A stretch of DNA of 32,298 bases from a virus: the IMG/VR virus record IMGVR_UViG_3300020450_000060, positions 1 through 32,298 of that record; one strand, written 5' to 3'. The notes below the pieces were generated by a model that searched no databases, had not been told where the DNA came from, and worked only from the letters and a program-made list of their open reading frames with translations. The translations under genes and the position numbers were made by a program. This document shows, one piece after another, positions 18,976 through 26,634 of this stretch (the first letter of the stretch is position 1; every line of letters starts with the position of its first letter).

Positions 18976-20733
18976 ATGGCAACAATTAAAGATTTAATTG
19001 AGAATATGAATAAAGGTAAAGCTGAGGAAAGAGCCGAGAAGAAAAAAGAGATTGAGGCTGAAAAACTTTTACTACAAGATTTAGCTAGTAAGATTGAGGC
19101 ATCAGGTAACAAAGCCACTGATAATGCACAGTACAATGAACAAGCACTTAAAATACAAAAAGATGAATTAGCACTAAGAAAAAGTGGTACTACAAGTAAG
19201 GCTGCACAAGAAGAGATTGCAAAAGAGGAGGCAGCAATTCGTGCAAAAGATACGAGTATACTTGGTAAGATAGCCAATGGTATTAGTGGTATTGTACAGA
19301 GTGGTAAGGATGCTGCAGCAAAAGCTGGTGGTGGTTTAAAAAGTTTATTGAAAGGAACTCTATTTGCTGGTTTATTCTTTGCAATTGCAGAGTTTTTACA
19401 AAGTCCTACTTTTGCAAAAGTTGCTAAATTCATAGGTGAAAAAATAATACCTCCATTAAAAACATTTTACAATGAAGTTATATTACCAGCATTTACTGCA
19501 GTGGTTGATTTTCTTATGAATGATGCATTTCCTGCAATAGGTAAGTTTCTTGATAAAACTCTTATTCCATTACTTAAATCAACTTATGAAAATGTCATCA
19601 AACCTGCTTTTGAAGCAATAAAAAACTTTGTTACTAATAATGTATTTCCTGCTTTAGAACAGATATTTGCAAAATTAAAAGAAACTTATGAAAAAATAAA
19701 ACCTAGTCTTGATGCTTTATTCACATTTTTAAAAGAAACCACTTTACCAGTTCTCATGGATACATTGAAAAAACTTTTTAAAAACTTCAAAGATATAATT
19801 GTAAACATAATAGATTTCGTTGGTAATATTATTTCTGGTGATTTTGGTAAAGCTTTTGATAATTTAAAAGATATTGGTGGATTAATTGTAGAAGCAATTG
19901 ATAATGCAATAACTGGTGTCCTCAAGATGGTTGGAATAGATTTTGAGGGAAATGTGAGTGATGTGATTGGTAGATTTTTTGATAATATTTTTAACAGTAT
20001 TAGTAATGCAATTACTGGTGTTATACAGGGTATAGAAAATTTTGTCAGAGCACTGCCAGGTGGTGACACAATAGCTGATTCAATATTTGGAGAACAAACT
20101 GAAGAGGAAAAAGCTCTTATAGCACAAAAGAAAAAAGAGGCAGAATTAGCAGAACAACAAGCTAAACGACAAGAACAGATATTAACCAACTTAAAAAAGA
20201 AAGCAGAATTAGAAGAAAAAATTGCAGAAGAACAGGCAAAAATTACAAGAGTTCAAGAGGGTGTAACTACGGCTCGTGAGGAATTTGGTATTACAGGAAG
20301 TCAAAGGGTTTCTGAGGCAACTATCAAGAGAGCTGAACTAGAATTATCAAAATTGGAAAAACGTAATGAAAGTCTAGGATTGGCACAACAAGAAACTCAA
20401 TCACGCTTTGGAGCTGACCAAATGAGAATGGGTAGAGGTGGCCCAACAACTAATCAACTTGTAGCTGATAAACAAGAGGGCCAAACAATGGGTATTTTTG
20501 CAAAGAGAGCAGAGATAGCCAGAAAAAGACGTGCTAAAATAGCTGAAGAAATACAACAAAGAAAAATTGACGAAAAAATGAGGTCTGCATCAATGGCCAT
20601 GAGAGAGCCTGTAATAAATGCACCAAATACTACTGTCAATTCGAGCCAATCTAACAGTTCAGTTTCTTCAACATCATTTATTGGAAATCCAGATTTAGCA
20701 TTTAAATTAGCTGCAGCAAGTTCTGGTACATAA
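18976..20733 (+). CDS. 29: Tape measure protein (gp29-like tail length determinator)
   Basis: 585 residues (T4 gp29 is 590). A charged coiled-coil start, a long middle of hydrophobic-helix repeats with recurring PAF/FPA segments (about residues 120-270: 'VILPAFTAVVDFL', 'VIKPAFEAIKNFV', 'VFPALEQIF'), and a coiled-coil C-terminal third (about 370-500). That is the composition of tape measures. Matching length to T4 suggests a tail near T4's, an inference from the tape-measure rule. Positioned after its presumed chaperones and ended by the bidirectional terminator at 20732-20757. Confidence 0.8.
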   Translation: MATIKDLIENMNKGKAEERAEKKKEIEAEKLLLQDLASKIEASGNKATDNAQYNEQALKIQKDELALRKSGTTSKAAQEEIAKEEAAIRAKDTSILGKIANGISGIVQSGKDAAAKAGGGLKSLLKGTLFAGLFFAIAEFLQSPTFAKVAKFIGEKIIPPLKTFYNEVILPAFTAVVDFLMNDAFPAIGKFLDKTLIPLLKSTYENVIKPAFEAIKNFVTNNVFPALEQIFAKLKETYEKIKPSLDALFTFLKETTLPVLMDTLKKLFKNFKDIIVNIIDFVGNIISGDFGKAFDNLKDIGGLIVEAIDNAITGVLKMVGIDFEGNVSDVIGRFFDNIFNSISNAITGVIQGIENFVRALPGGDTIADSIFGEQTEEEKALIAQKKKEAELAEQQAKRQEQILTNLKKKAELEEKIAEEQAKITRVQEGVTTAREEFGITGSQRVSEATIKRAELELSKLEKRNESLGLAQQETQSRFGADQMRMGRGGPTTNQLVADKQEGQTMGIFAKRAEIARKRRAKIAEEIQQRKIDEKMRSASMAMREPVINAPNTTVNSSQSNSSVSSTSFIGNPDLAFKLAAASSGT

Positions 20734-20757
20734 AAAAAGGGGGTCTCCCCCCTTTTT
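20732..20757. terminator. Bidirectional terminator between tape measure and gp32
   Basis: A7-GGGGG-TCT-CCCCCC-T5. A GC stem flanked by A and T runs works on both strands, fitting two genes that converge here. Confidence 0.9.
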
Positions 20758-20758
20758 G

Positions 20759-21637
20759 TTATTGAGCTAGTTTTGCAAAGTAATCCATAGTATCCTCTTC
20801 TTCCTCTTGAGTTGAAGTAGATTCTACTGGAGCGGTATCAACCTTTGGAGTTTCCATAGGTTCATCTTCCATCTGTTCTGCAACATTACCAACTGTAACA
20901 CTACCAGATAAAACTGCATCAAGACGAGCTTTAAGTTCTTCATAGGACTTAAAGTTAGTGGTAGCAGTAAACTCACTTAGAGGATACTGTTTCTTCCATA
21001 CTTCCTCAATCTTTGCATCATTATCAAACAATGCAGATGGGTTATCAAAGTCAGAACTATCATAGTTCCAATAACCAGCAACTTTTCTGATTTTTAGTTT
21101 AAAGTTTGCACCTGTCCAAAAATCAAATGGATTGATTGCTTTTTCATCTTCAAACTCTGGTTGCATCGCAGCCATAATCTTGTCAAAGATTTTCTTACCA
21201 TATCTGAATAGAAAAACTTTACCCTCATTCTCTGGGTGTTTACTATCTGACACCACATAGATATTAGAGAAATACTGTAACTTTCTTTTCTGCTTTCTAG
21301 CAATCTCTTTATCAGACTCTAATCCAGTATTCCAATATTGAGTATTCAATTCTGAAACTGGGTCTTTCTGACCAAGAGTTGTCAAGGAGTTTTCAATATA
21401 CCATTGACCAGTTGGGCCTTGGAATGCATGATTCCAGACTTTTGCCCATGGCATATCTTCACCCTCTACTGCAGGTAGAAAACGAATGACTGCATAACCA
21501 TTACCAGATTTATCTACTTCTGGTTTCCACAATCTTTCATCTTTGTAAGATTTTTTCTCTTGAGGTGCGTTTTCTTTCTGTACTTCGCCAAGTAACTTAT
21601 CAAGAGAATTGCTTCTCTTTAGACTTTCTAACGACAT
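20759..21637 (-). CDS. 32: Single-stranded DNA binding protein gp32
   Basis: 292 residues (T4 gp32 is 301). Core motifs: KSGNGYAVIRFLPAVEGEDM (about residues 43-62), HPENEGKVFLFRYGKKIFDK (133-152) and GANFKLKIRKVAGYWNYDSS. The C-terminus is a strongly acidic tail (EEEEDTMDYFAKLAQ) used for partner contacts. There is no cysteine in the whole protein, so the zinc site of T4 gp32 (H64, C77, C87, C90) is missing. Preceded by AAGGAG; replication and recombination protein, abundant early/middle product. Confidence 0.95.
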   Translation of the reverse strand: MSLESLKRSNSLDKLLGEVQKENAPQEKKSYKDERLWKPEVDKSGNGYAVIRFLPAVEGEDMPWAKVWNHAFQGPTGQWYIENSLTTLGQKDPVSELNTQYWNTGLESDKEIARKQKRKLQYFSNIYVVSDSKHPENEGKVFLFRYGKKIFDKIMAAMQPEFEDEKAINPFDFWTGANFKLKIRKVAGYWNYDSSDFDNPSALFDNDAKIEEVWKKQYPLSEFTATTNFKSYEELKARLDAVLSGSVTVGNVAEQMEDEPMETPKVDTAPVESTSTQEEEEDTMDYFAKLAQ

Positions 21638-21651
21638 ATTTTCTCCTTATG

Positions 21652-22386
21652 TTATCGTATGTTATTTTGTAGTTCTTCGTATGTTAAATCTGTTCCAACC
21701 TTAAAAAACTTGACATTGGGAAAATCCCTCTGTACCAGTTTGAATTGGTTGTCCCAGTTAATCGTGTTATATCCACGACTATCAGCAGGAAGATAATTCT
21801 CACTGCCTTTGTATATGTTATTTATAGGTTCTGCGTAATTACTTCCGTCAAAACCACACATATACACTTCCTTTGCACCATCCTTACAAGCAAGATATAG
21901 TGCAGTATTTCCTGCAGACCATCCTCTTGGATAGTCTATGTTAATTACTTTATCATTATATTCATCAACCCAAGTGATATACATTCCAACATTAAACATA
22001 GCTTTTTTTGTAAAATCTTTTGGGTCTAATTGTGGATTGTATATAAGTATTTCCTCTATCTTCTTTTGCACCATAGATTTATCTTTACCTTGAACCACAC
22101 AACTTTTTCTATTGAGTTTTGCAGTTTCATACACAGGGCCATCATTATCAATCAATAATGTGTGAGGGTCAAACTCTGCAGGTAATACTTCCCAATCACT
22201 AAACCAACATTTGTGTTTCATTACATAGCCTGATTCATATATCTCTTGTTGCATATTATAATCTACTGAAACAAGATTGTCAACAGAAAAATCGCGATAT
22301 ATTGCATTACAACCCCATGTAGTAATCCAATCACTCTGGTTTAGTAATTGTCTAGATTCACCATTACCATAAACTATATGTTTCAA
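21652..22386 (-). CDS. Rossmann-like protein resembling MAF/sialyltransferase fold
   Basis: 244 residues. Begins HIVYGNGESRQLL, then TWGCNAIYRDF, LVSVDYNM and later SAGNTALYLACKDGAKEVYM followed by GFDGSN. The order 'GNGxS ... CN ... D ... G-x-TALxLA--G--EVYMxGxD' is that of the DUF115/motility-accessory and GT42 sialyltransferase-like families, which handle sugar nucleotides. Catalytic identity cannot be set by eye. Its start overlaps the coiled-coil gene by four bases. A role in surface-sugar modification or nucleotide metabolism is possible. Confidence 0.45.
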   Translation of the reverse strand: MKHIVYGNGESRQLLNQSDWITTWGCNAIYRDFSVDNLVSVDYNMQQEIYESGYVMKHKCWFSDWEVLPAEFDPHTLLIDNDGPVYETAKLNRKSCVVQGKDKSMVQKKIEEILIYNPQLDPKDFTKKAMFNVGMYITWVDEYNDKVINIDYPRGWSAGNTALYLACKDGAKEVYMCGFDGSNYAEPINNIYKGSENYLPADSRGYNTINWDNQFKLVQRDFPNVKFFKVGTDLTYEELQNNIR

Positions 22387-22604
22387 TGGCGTTGCTCATG
22401 TTTCTTTTTTTCTTGCCATGGCCTACGAGTTGGCCTGTAACCTTTTGGCCACTCTGGAGTTCTACTAGCAAGTAGTTTAACTCGCTCAGATAACTCCTTG
22501 TTCTTAACAACAAGTTCGGCGTTGTCGGCTTCGAGTTGTTTAACTCGATTCTTGAGTTGCATGTCCTCAAGTGCTTGAAATGCATTTTTAGCATTGATAT
22601 TCAT
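22383..22604 (-). CDS. 73-residue coiled-coil protein
   Basis: Start at ATG 22604 (MNINAKNAFQAL...), nine bases after AGGAG; a GTG two codons earlier is less likely. Residues about 15-45 form an acidic leucine-patterned coiled coil (VKQLEADNAELVVKNKELSE), followed by a basic Pro-rich tail. It overlaps the neighbour downstream by four bases. Unknown function. Confidence 0.6.
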   Translation of the reverse strand: MNINAKNAFQALEDMQLKNRVKQLEADNAELVVKNKELSERVKLLASRTPEWPKGYRPTRRPWQEKKKHEQRH

Positions 22605-22616
22605 TACCACATTCTC

Positions 22617-22829
22617 CTATATCGGTAAGGTTGCTGTTTTCTCCAGAAAGTTTAACTCTCTGGCGTTTGCCTCAATTTTCTCTTTGAGTCCTTTTGTAAT
22701 TAATCTATTTACTGAATCTGGTTCTAGGTCATTTTTTTCACAGTACCATAAAACAGCATCTATATGATTAATTTCTTTTTCTTTTGCTACTTTCTCTATT
22801 TCAAGTGAGAATGATTTAGGTGTTTGCAT
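22617..22829 (-). CDS. 33: Late transcription accessory protein gp33-like
   Basis: 70 residues: MQTPKSFSLEIEKVAKEKEI ... DAVLWYCEKNDLEPDSVNRL ... LREL-like ARELNFLEKTATLPI. In T4, gp33 is a 112-residue coactivator that bridges RNA polymerase and the sliding clamp for late transcription. The pattern 'DAVLxYCEExxLExxxVxxLI-x-LKEKIExxAxxLNxLxKxxTLPI' is one I recall as gp33 in marine T4-like phages. The many TATAAATA promoters require such a factor. Moderate confidence. Confidence 0.55.
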   Translation of the reverse strand: MQTPKSFSLEIEKVAKEKEINHIDAVLWYCEKNDLEPDSVNRLITKGLKEKIEANARELNFLEKTATLPI

Positions 22830-23203
22830 TATTCATGTTCTCCGCCAACGTCATTTTTATCTAAAGGGATTCTTTTACCATTATACCACATATATCTACT
22901 ACGACTTGGTGTATGGTAACCATTTGTTGTTTGTTCTAATCTTAATTCGAATGCTCTTGGATTATTTTTTGCAGTTTCAAATGTTGCAACAGTTATCACA
23001 ATTGCAGCCAAAAATAAAATGTGTGCAATCATTGTTACACCCATTACAAAGATACTACCCATGTACATAGAGAAAACAATACACCACATCCACGCTAAAA
23101 CTTGTAGCACCATGTGTCTTGTGTTTGTATCTGGGATATGTCTTAGTGGATTGATATCAGCATTCATAACACCATTCCAACTATCGTATATAAATTCTCT
23201 CAT
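22829..23203 (-). CDS. Conserved marine-phage membrane protein
   Basis: 124 residues. MREFIYDSWNGVMNADINPL start, two hydrophobic spans (about 32-52 and 54-76), then a basic soluble tail with 'GYHTPSRSRYMWYNGKRI'. GGAG lies eight bases before the ATG, close behind the tmRNA coding piece. Recalled from many marine T4-like genomes beside gp33, never named. Function unknown. Confidence 0.65.
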   Translation of the reverse strand: MREFIYDSWNGVMNADINPLRHIPDTNTRHMVLQVLAWMWCIVFSMYMGSIFVMGVTMIAHILFLAAIVITVATFETAKNNPRAFELRLEQTTNGYHTPSRSRYMWYNGKRIPLDKNDVGGEHE

Positions 23204-23217
23204 AAAAGCTCCATGTT

Positions 23218-23545
23218 AAAGTAGTAGGTTATTCTGTTACTAGGAAACCTACTGAAACCCTATCCGATTATGCAGCTAGTGCAAAATCTTGAGGTGCAAA
23301 GTTATCGTTTGCATTTACTTTTTTGACCTATTAGGCAGTCAACCCACAATTCTCCGCTCGTCTATCTCTGCCAGTCGAACCTATTTCACCCCCATTATAA
23401 ACACACCAAACAGGCCTATTTGGAAAAGAGTTTATGTTTTATACTACACAACTAGTCTGAGGCCTTGACTCTCTGTGTTTATGGTGGAGGTGATGGGTAC
23501 TGCCCCCATGTCCTGCCCAGTATTCAACTCGAATCAACAAATTGT
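23218..23545 (-). ncRNA. ssrA: Circularly permuted (two-piece) tmRNA
   Basis: Acceptor piece comes first on the minus strand and ends CACCTCC-A-CCA (23492-23482); the coding piece begins GGGGGTG (23393-23387). The seven bases pair perfectly with one G-U, making the acceptor stem. Next to it AAATAGGTTCGACTGGCAG matches the tmRNA D-region. The 88-base intervening segment closes with an 8-bp stem (23398-23405 with 23474-23481) and would be cut out. The tag frame is at 23312-23268, followed by an 8-bp stem (AGTAGGTT/AACCTACT). The T-arm stem ATGGG/CCCAT encloses loop GGCAGTA instead of the usual TTCAANT. Rescues stalled ribosomes and tags their products for proteolysis. Ends of the mature pieces are approximate. 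Confidence 0.9.
23268..23312 (-). other. tmRNA proteolysis tag reading frame
   Basis: Resume codon GCA at 23312-23310, then AAC GAT AAC TTT GCA CCT CAA GAT and on to TAA at 23270-23268, giving the tag ANDNFAPQDFALAA. The start AND and end ALAA are the typical ends of bacterial tags; the latter is what ClpXP recognises. Confidence 0.92.
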
Positions 23546-23552
23546 AAGTATA

Positions 23553-23581
23553 TTTATATCATAATCCTTTTCAAATGTCAA
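23553..23581 (-). promoter_or_regulatory. Sigma70-like promoter of the tmRNA, overlapping a late box
   Basis: TTGACA (23581-23576), 17-base spacer, TATAAA (23558-23553). The -10 region also spells TATAAATA (23558-23551), the T4-type late box, so the tmRNA could be made both early and late. Confidence 0.75.
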
Positions 23582-23584
23582 GTG

Positions 23585-23839
23585 CTAAAGCTGAACTTTT
23601 GGAGTTTTTTCTGGTGGTTTTTGATTCATATATTTTATAAAGTTGTCCTCCCTAAAACAGTAAACCTTAGCTGGGCCATTAAATTCTCTTATTGCAATAT
23701 CTTCTATGTTTTTCATATTTATTTGTGCAATCGCTTGGCATTCCTCTACACTATGATACATTGTGTTTGTGAATACAAAGTGGTCTGCAGAACCATCAGC
23801 ATACAGATTCATTGATATTAGTACTAGTATCCATTTCAT
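23585..23839 (-). CDS. 84-residue secreted Cys protein
   Basis: The start used is ATG 23839 (MKWILVLISMNLYADGSADH), giving a clear short signal peptide; the longer frame from 23923 lies inside the exonuclease gene. The mature part has two cysteines (ECQA, YCFR) likely to form a disulfide in the periplasm. It ends four bases before the tmRNA promoter. Function unknown. Confidence 0.6.
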   Translation of the reverse strand: MKWILVLISMNLYADGSADHFVFTNTMYHSVEECQAIAQINMKNIEDIAIREFNGPAKVYCFREDNFIKYMNQKPPEKTPKVQL

Positions 23840-24503
23840 TTTTTTCTGTCCAATCTTTGATGGCATCTGATAACAAGGGTAAATAGTCTGTCTTATTTTT
23901 GACAAACTCTTGAACAATACCATCCTCTGTTACAACTAGAATTGCAACTTGTTCTATTGCTATACCAGTTCGTTCTTCAAACATCTCTGCATAGGCAGAA
24001 GCTTGAATATAGTAACTTTCGTTCCATTCATCGCTTCGTTCTTTTGATGAGGTCTTAAAGTCGATAATAGATAACTTTCCATCATACTCAGCGATACAAT
24101 CGACACGACCAGCTACCTTATATTTATCAGAATAGAGCCCTACCTCTTGTGCATGTACGTTATTCACTTTTGTCAACACTGATTCTCTAAGTTGATTGAA
24201 TAGAACATATGGTAAGAAATTTTTTTTGTGTTTTTCTTCATCAAAACTATTATTTATGTAATCCTCACACATATGATGAACATGAGTTCCACGAGTTGCT
24301 GCTTTACGTGCAACATAGTTTGCTACATCATCACCTACTCTTTTTCTCCACTCATGGAGTCCTTTTTTGTTTCTTACAGATAAAACTGTAGTGATTGATG
24401 GATAAAAATTACCCTCTGGCGTTTCATAGAGTCTGACGCCATCAGTTGTCTTTGCTTTTATCTCTGGTAGATTTATCTTCTTGTGGTTGTACATTTTTAT
24501 CAC
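23796..24503 (-). CDS. RecB/Cas4-like PD-(D/E)xK exonuclease
   Basis: 235 residues. Motifs: ATRGTHVHHMCEDYIN with the histidine/glutamate of motif I, AGRVDCIAEYDGK with the aspartate (about residue 132), LSIIDFKTSSK with D-x-K (about 147-153) and the QASAYAEMF motif (about 166-174). This is the RecB-type nuclease core as in phage exonucleases and MGME1. Likely 5'-3' or 3'-5' single-strand exonuclease for replication or recombination. A second start three codons in (MYNHKK) is possible. Confidence 0.8.
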   Translation of the reverse strand: MIKMYNHKKINLPEIKAKTTDGVRLYETPEGNFYPSITTVLSVRNKKGLHEWRKRVGDDVANYVARKAATRGTHVHHMCEDYINNSFDEEKHKKNFLPYVLFNQLRESVLTKVNNVHAQEVGLYSDKYKVAGRVDCIAEYDGKLSIIDFKTSSKERSDEWNESYYIQASAYAEMFEERTGIAIEQVAILVVTEDGIVQEFVKNKTDYLPLLSDAIKDWTEKNEMDTSTNINESVC

Positions 24504-24582
24504 TTTCTTTAATACTATATTCTGGTGGAACTTTACCCCACCCTACTGTTCTATCCCATTGACGCTGGGTATACTTAGACAT
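24442..24582 (-). CDS. 46-residue polar protein overlapping the exonuclease
   Basis: ATG at 24582 inside the end of the lysozyme gene, TGA at 24442-24444, overlapping the exonuclease by 62 bases. MSKYTQRQWDRTVGWGKVPP... then a charged disordered tail. Without it the 71 bases between the two genes would be empty. Unknown function. Confidence 0.45.
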   Translation of the reverse strand: MSKYTQRQWDRTVGWGKVPPEYSIKESDKNVQPQEDKSTRDKSKDN

Positions 24583-25015
24583 TTCTCATTCTTTCAACAA
24601 GTCTATCTGCTCTTTTAGTCACTTGGCGATACCATCTGCTATCAACCATCTCATCTGCAGCCTTATTCCAATCTCTTGCATCTACTCCAGCCTTCATACC
24701 TTTGAACTTGGATAGTCGCGGACGGCCCATGTTGAACATCATGTTTGCAATTATTCTCTGCACTTCTTCTGGTAAGTCATTAAAGTCTGGATATAGTTGC
24801 TCGCAGTCTGACAAGACAATTTGGATATCGGAGTCGAATACTTCATTGCATCTATCTTCGCTGACAGGTGTTCCAACTTCCCATCCATATTCTTCATCCC
24901 ATTCAGTAACAAGATGGCCAATGCCAAAAGTAGCAAGACCAAGATGGTCAAGGTATATTTCATTAACACTTCCCTCATCATATTTGATTTCCTCTCGTAG
25001 TTTTTCGATATCCAT
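24575..25015 (-). CDS. e: T4-type lysozyme (endolysin)
   Basis: 146 residues of the GH24 family (T4 lysozyme is 164). Catalytic triad as in T4: E in KYDEGS (about residue 14), D in YLDHLG (about 23), T in ATFGIGH (about 29). Later conserved pieces are GRPRLSKFKGM and SRWYRQVTKRADRLVERM. No signal peptide, so a holin is needed to reach the wall. Hydrolyses the glycan chain of peptidoglycan. Confidence 0.92.
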   Translation of the reverse strand: MDIEKLREEIKYDEGSVNEIYLDHLGLATFGIGHLVTEWDEEYGWEVGTPVSEDRCNEVFDSDIQIVLSDCEQLYPDFNDLPEEVQRIIANMMFNMGRPRLSKFKGMKAGVDARDWNKAADEMVDSRWYRQVTKRADRLVERMRNV

Positions 25016-25024
25016 TTATTTCTC

Positions 25025-25225
25025 CTATTTAATATCTTCAACTTTTGAACCACCTTTACAAACAAACCCAGGCGGTGCCCACAATGTATGGTTTAAATCA
25101 TTCTCTTCTGTACAATCTGGACAAAATCCAAACCCATTAGTTAAAATTTTTACAACATGACCTTTATCACATTTACCTACCAAACCAGTAAACTCAAATA
25201 AATGTTTTGTTACTCCAATTGCCAT
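25025..25225 (-). CDS. 66-residue small zinc-binding-like protein
   Basis: Cysteines at C19 (KCDKGH), CPDC near 35-38 and C56, with a histidine at 23, a plausible zinc site built from CxxxH and CxxC. No known family. It ends two bases before the next upstream gene begins on the message, so co-translated. Confidence 0.55.
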   Translation of the reverse strand: MAIGVTKHLFEFTGLVGKCDKGHVVKILTNGFGFCPDCTEENDLNHTLWAPPGFVCKGGSKVEDIK

Positions 25226-25226
25226 A

Positions 25227-25487
25227 TTAATATTCTATACCACATAAACGAGCTGCCCACATATCATTACATAATTCAAGCAGTTCGTGTTCAGTAAGTT
25301 CTTTATGTAATTTTTTTCTTTTTAATTTTTTCTGTGATTTATCATAAATTACTAAACAATGAGTAGATGTCTTTTTTACTCTTTTAATAATTCCTCTAAC
25401 TATATCTACAGCTTCTTTTTGTTTTTCACTATATTCTTCTATTGGTGTACGATACTTAAAAGCTGTAAATTTAGACATCTCTTGCAT
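25227..25487 (-). CDS. 86-residue basic unknown protein
   Basis: MQEMSKFTAFKYRTPIEEYS..., basic (KKLKRKKLHKE), soluble, with a C-terminal helix. Its ATG overlaps the stop of the PhoH gene (TAATG). A second start (residue 4) has no ribosome binding site of its own. Unknown function. Confidence 0.55.
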   Translation of the reverse strand: MQEMSKFTAFKYRTPIEEYSEKQKEAVDIVRGIIKRVKKTSTHCLVIYDKSQKKLKRKKLHKELTEHELLELCNDMWAARLCGIEY

Positions 25488-26188
25488 TATTCGAGTCCCA
25501 TTCCAAGTTTAGTTTTTTGTATCAAATAATTTCTCACAAAGCCAGACCTAACAATATCCCCAATGTTAAATTCTAAACAATTAAATTCTTCCATCTCATG
25601 TAATATTTGTAGAAAATCCATGAGGCCATTTCTTTCATTTAGTTTTGATAAGTCTGATTGACTAAAATCACCACAGAACATTATTTTAGAATCTTGGCCA
25701 ACTCTGGTAACTATTGTGTCTAGTTCATGGAAGTTTAAATTTTGACACTCATCCACGATAATTATACTGTTGTCAAAAGTCAACCCTCGTAAAAATGATG
25801 TAGATAAAAAGTAAAAACTTCCTTGCTGCTTTAACCTATCGTACAACATACTAAAAGCTTGTTCGTTTGGTTGTTCAAACATAAACTGCATCATATTAGA
25901 ATATGGAACTTGATACAGAGCAGATTTATCCTCCTCATCTCCCGGCAAGAAACCTATCTCTCTTGTAGGTATAAGGGAGCGAACCATGATAACTTTATCA
26001 TATGGTGTTTCATTTTTTAACACCTCTTGTAATGCTAAATACAATGAAATAAATGTTTTTCCAGTTCCTGCACAACCATACAAGAATTGATTTTGTCCTT
26101 GTTTCCAAGTATCAAAAACTATCTTCTGACTATCTGTCACTGGCTTTATATTGGTAAGTTGATTGAAAGTTATTTCTTTTTTTGCCAT
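25487..26188 (-). CDS. phoH: PhoH-like ATPase
   Basis: 233 residues, typical of phage PhoH. Walker A YGCAGTGKT (about residues 38-46), Walker B NSIIIVDECQN (about 139-149), MVRSLIPTREIGFLPGDEEDK (substrate-side loop) and MFCGDFSQSDL (sensor). Family is widespread in marine phages and is thought to be an RNA-binding or phosphate-stress ATPase, with no firm phage role. Preceded by a hairpin and a late box. Confidence 0.9.
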   Translation of the reverse strand: MAKKEITFNQLTNIKPVTDSQKIVFDTWKQGQNQFLYGCAGTGKTFISLYLALQEVLKNETPYDKVIMVRSLIPTREIGFLPGDEEDKSALYQVPYSNMMQFMFEQPNEQAFSMLYDRLKQQGSFYFLSTSFLRGLTFDNSIIIVDECQNLNFHELDTIVTRVGQDSKIMFCGDFSQSDLSKLNERNGLMDFLQILHEMEEFNCLEFNIGDIVRSGFVRNYLIQKTKLGMGLE

Positions 26189-26208
26189 AATCTATCCCAT
26201 TTTAAAAT

Positions 26209-26232
26209 GGAGTAGGAGTTTTCTCCTACTCC
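26209..26232 (-). terminator. 10-bp hairpin before phoH
   Basis: GGAGTAGGAG (26209-26218), TTTT loop, CTCCTACTCC (26223-26232). On the minus strand it is followed by ATTTTAAAAT. It lies between the late promoter at 26276-26283 and phoH, so it is either a terminator of the upstream message or a 5' stabiliser of the late phoH message. Confidence 0.55.
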
Positions 26233-26275
26233 TATATGGAAGCTGATAAACAATATGTTGCGTTCCATACATTTT

Positions 26276-26283
26276 TATTTATA
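26276..26283 (-). promoter_or_regulatory. Late promoter TATAAATA for phoH
   Basis: Exact TATAAATA on the minus strand, immediately below the stop of 26284-26634 and about 90 bases before phoH. Confidence 0.55.
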
Positions 26284-26634
26284 TTAGTATAAGCCTGTAG
26301 TCTTATTCTTTTCATAATGTTTAGTAACATTTTGTCCAGCCACATCTACGAGTTTATGTTTTTTTGCTACATTTTTTACTTTGATTGTATTGTTTGATTG
26401 TTTGTTTCCATATCTTTCTGCTAATGGTGAGTTTGGATGTTTATCTGCAATCTTGGCCATTGTTTCATTGAAACCAGCATCAGTTTTTACTCCAGTTCCA
26501 GATACAATATTTGGGGCTGTTATAATTTTTCTACAATGTGGATTTTCATCTAAAAATAATTGTAGTTCACCCCATGTGCAAATTGTGTCAAAATATTCAT
26601 TTTCATTTGTGTCATGTATTGTGTAAGTTGGCAT
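26284..26634 (-). CDS. Conserved marine-phage protein MPTYTIHD...
   Basis: 116 residues. The start 'MPTYTIHDTNENEYFDTICT' followed by 'LQLFLDENPHCRKIITAPNI' and a GFNETMAKIADKHPN helix is a type common in marine T4-like phages, superficially like the N-terminus of FmdB-type regulatory proteins but without their zinc cysteines. C-terminal half is basic. Overlaps the upstream gene by 23 bases. Role unknown; virion protein is possible. Confidence 0.65.
   Translation of the reverse strand: MPTYTIHDTNENEYFDTICTWGELQLFLDENPHCRKIITAPNIVSGTGVKTDAGFNETMAKIADKHPNSPLAERYGNKQSNNTIKVKNVAKKHKLVDVAGQNVTKHYEKNKTTGLY

Noticed and set aside
18973-20189. Two long minus-strand frames opposite the tape measure
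   Set aside because: Both are antisense to the tape measure, rich in Ser/Phe/Ile as expected from reversed Lys/Glu/Ala codons, with no ribosome binding site.
21823-21830. TATTTATA inside the gene at 21652-22386 as a minus-strand late promoter
   Set aside because: It is in coding sequence (Ile-Asn-Asn codons), with no start of a gene at a suitable distance; probably chance.
22605-22610. GTG start two codons before ATG 22604
   Set aside because: The Shine-Dalgarno AGGAG is nine bases before the ATG and too close to the GTG.
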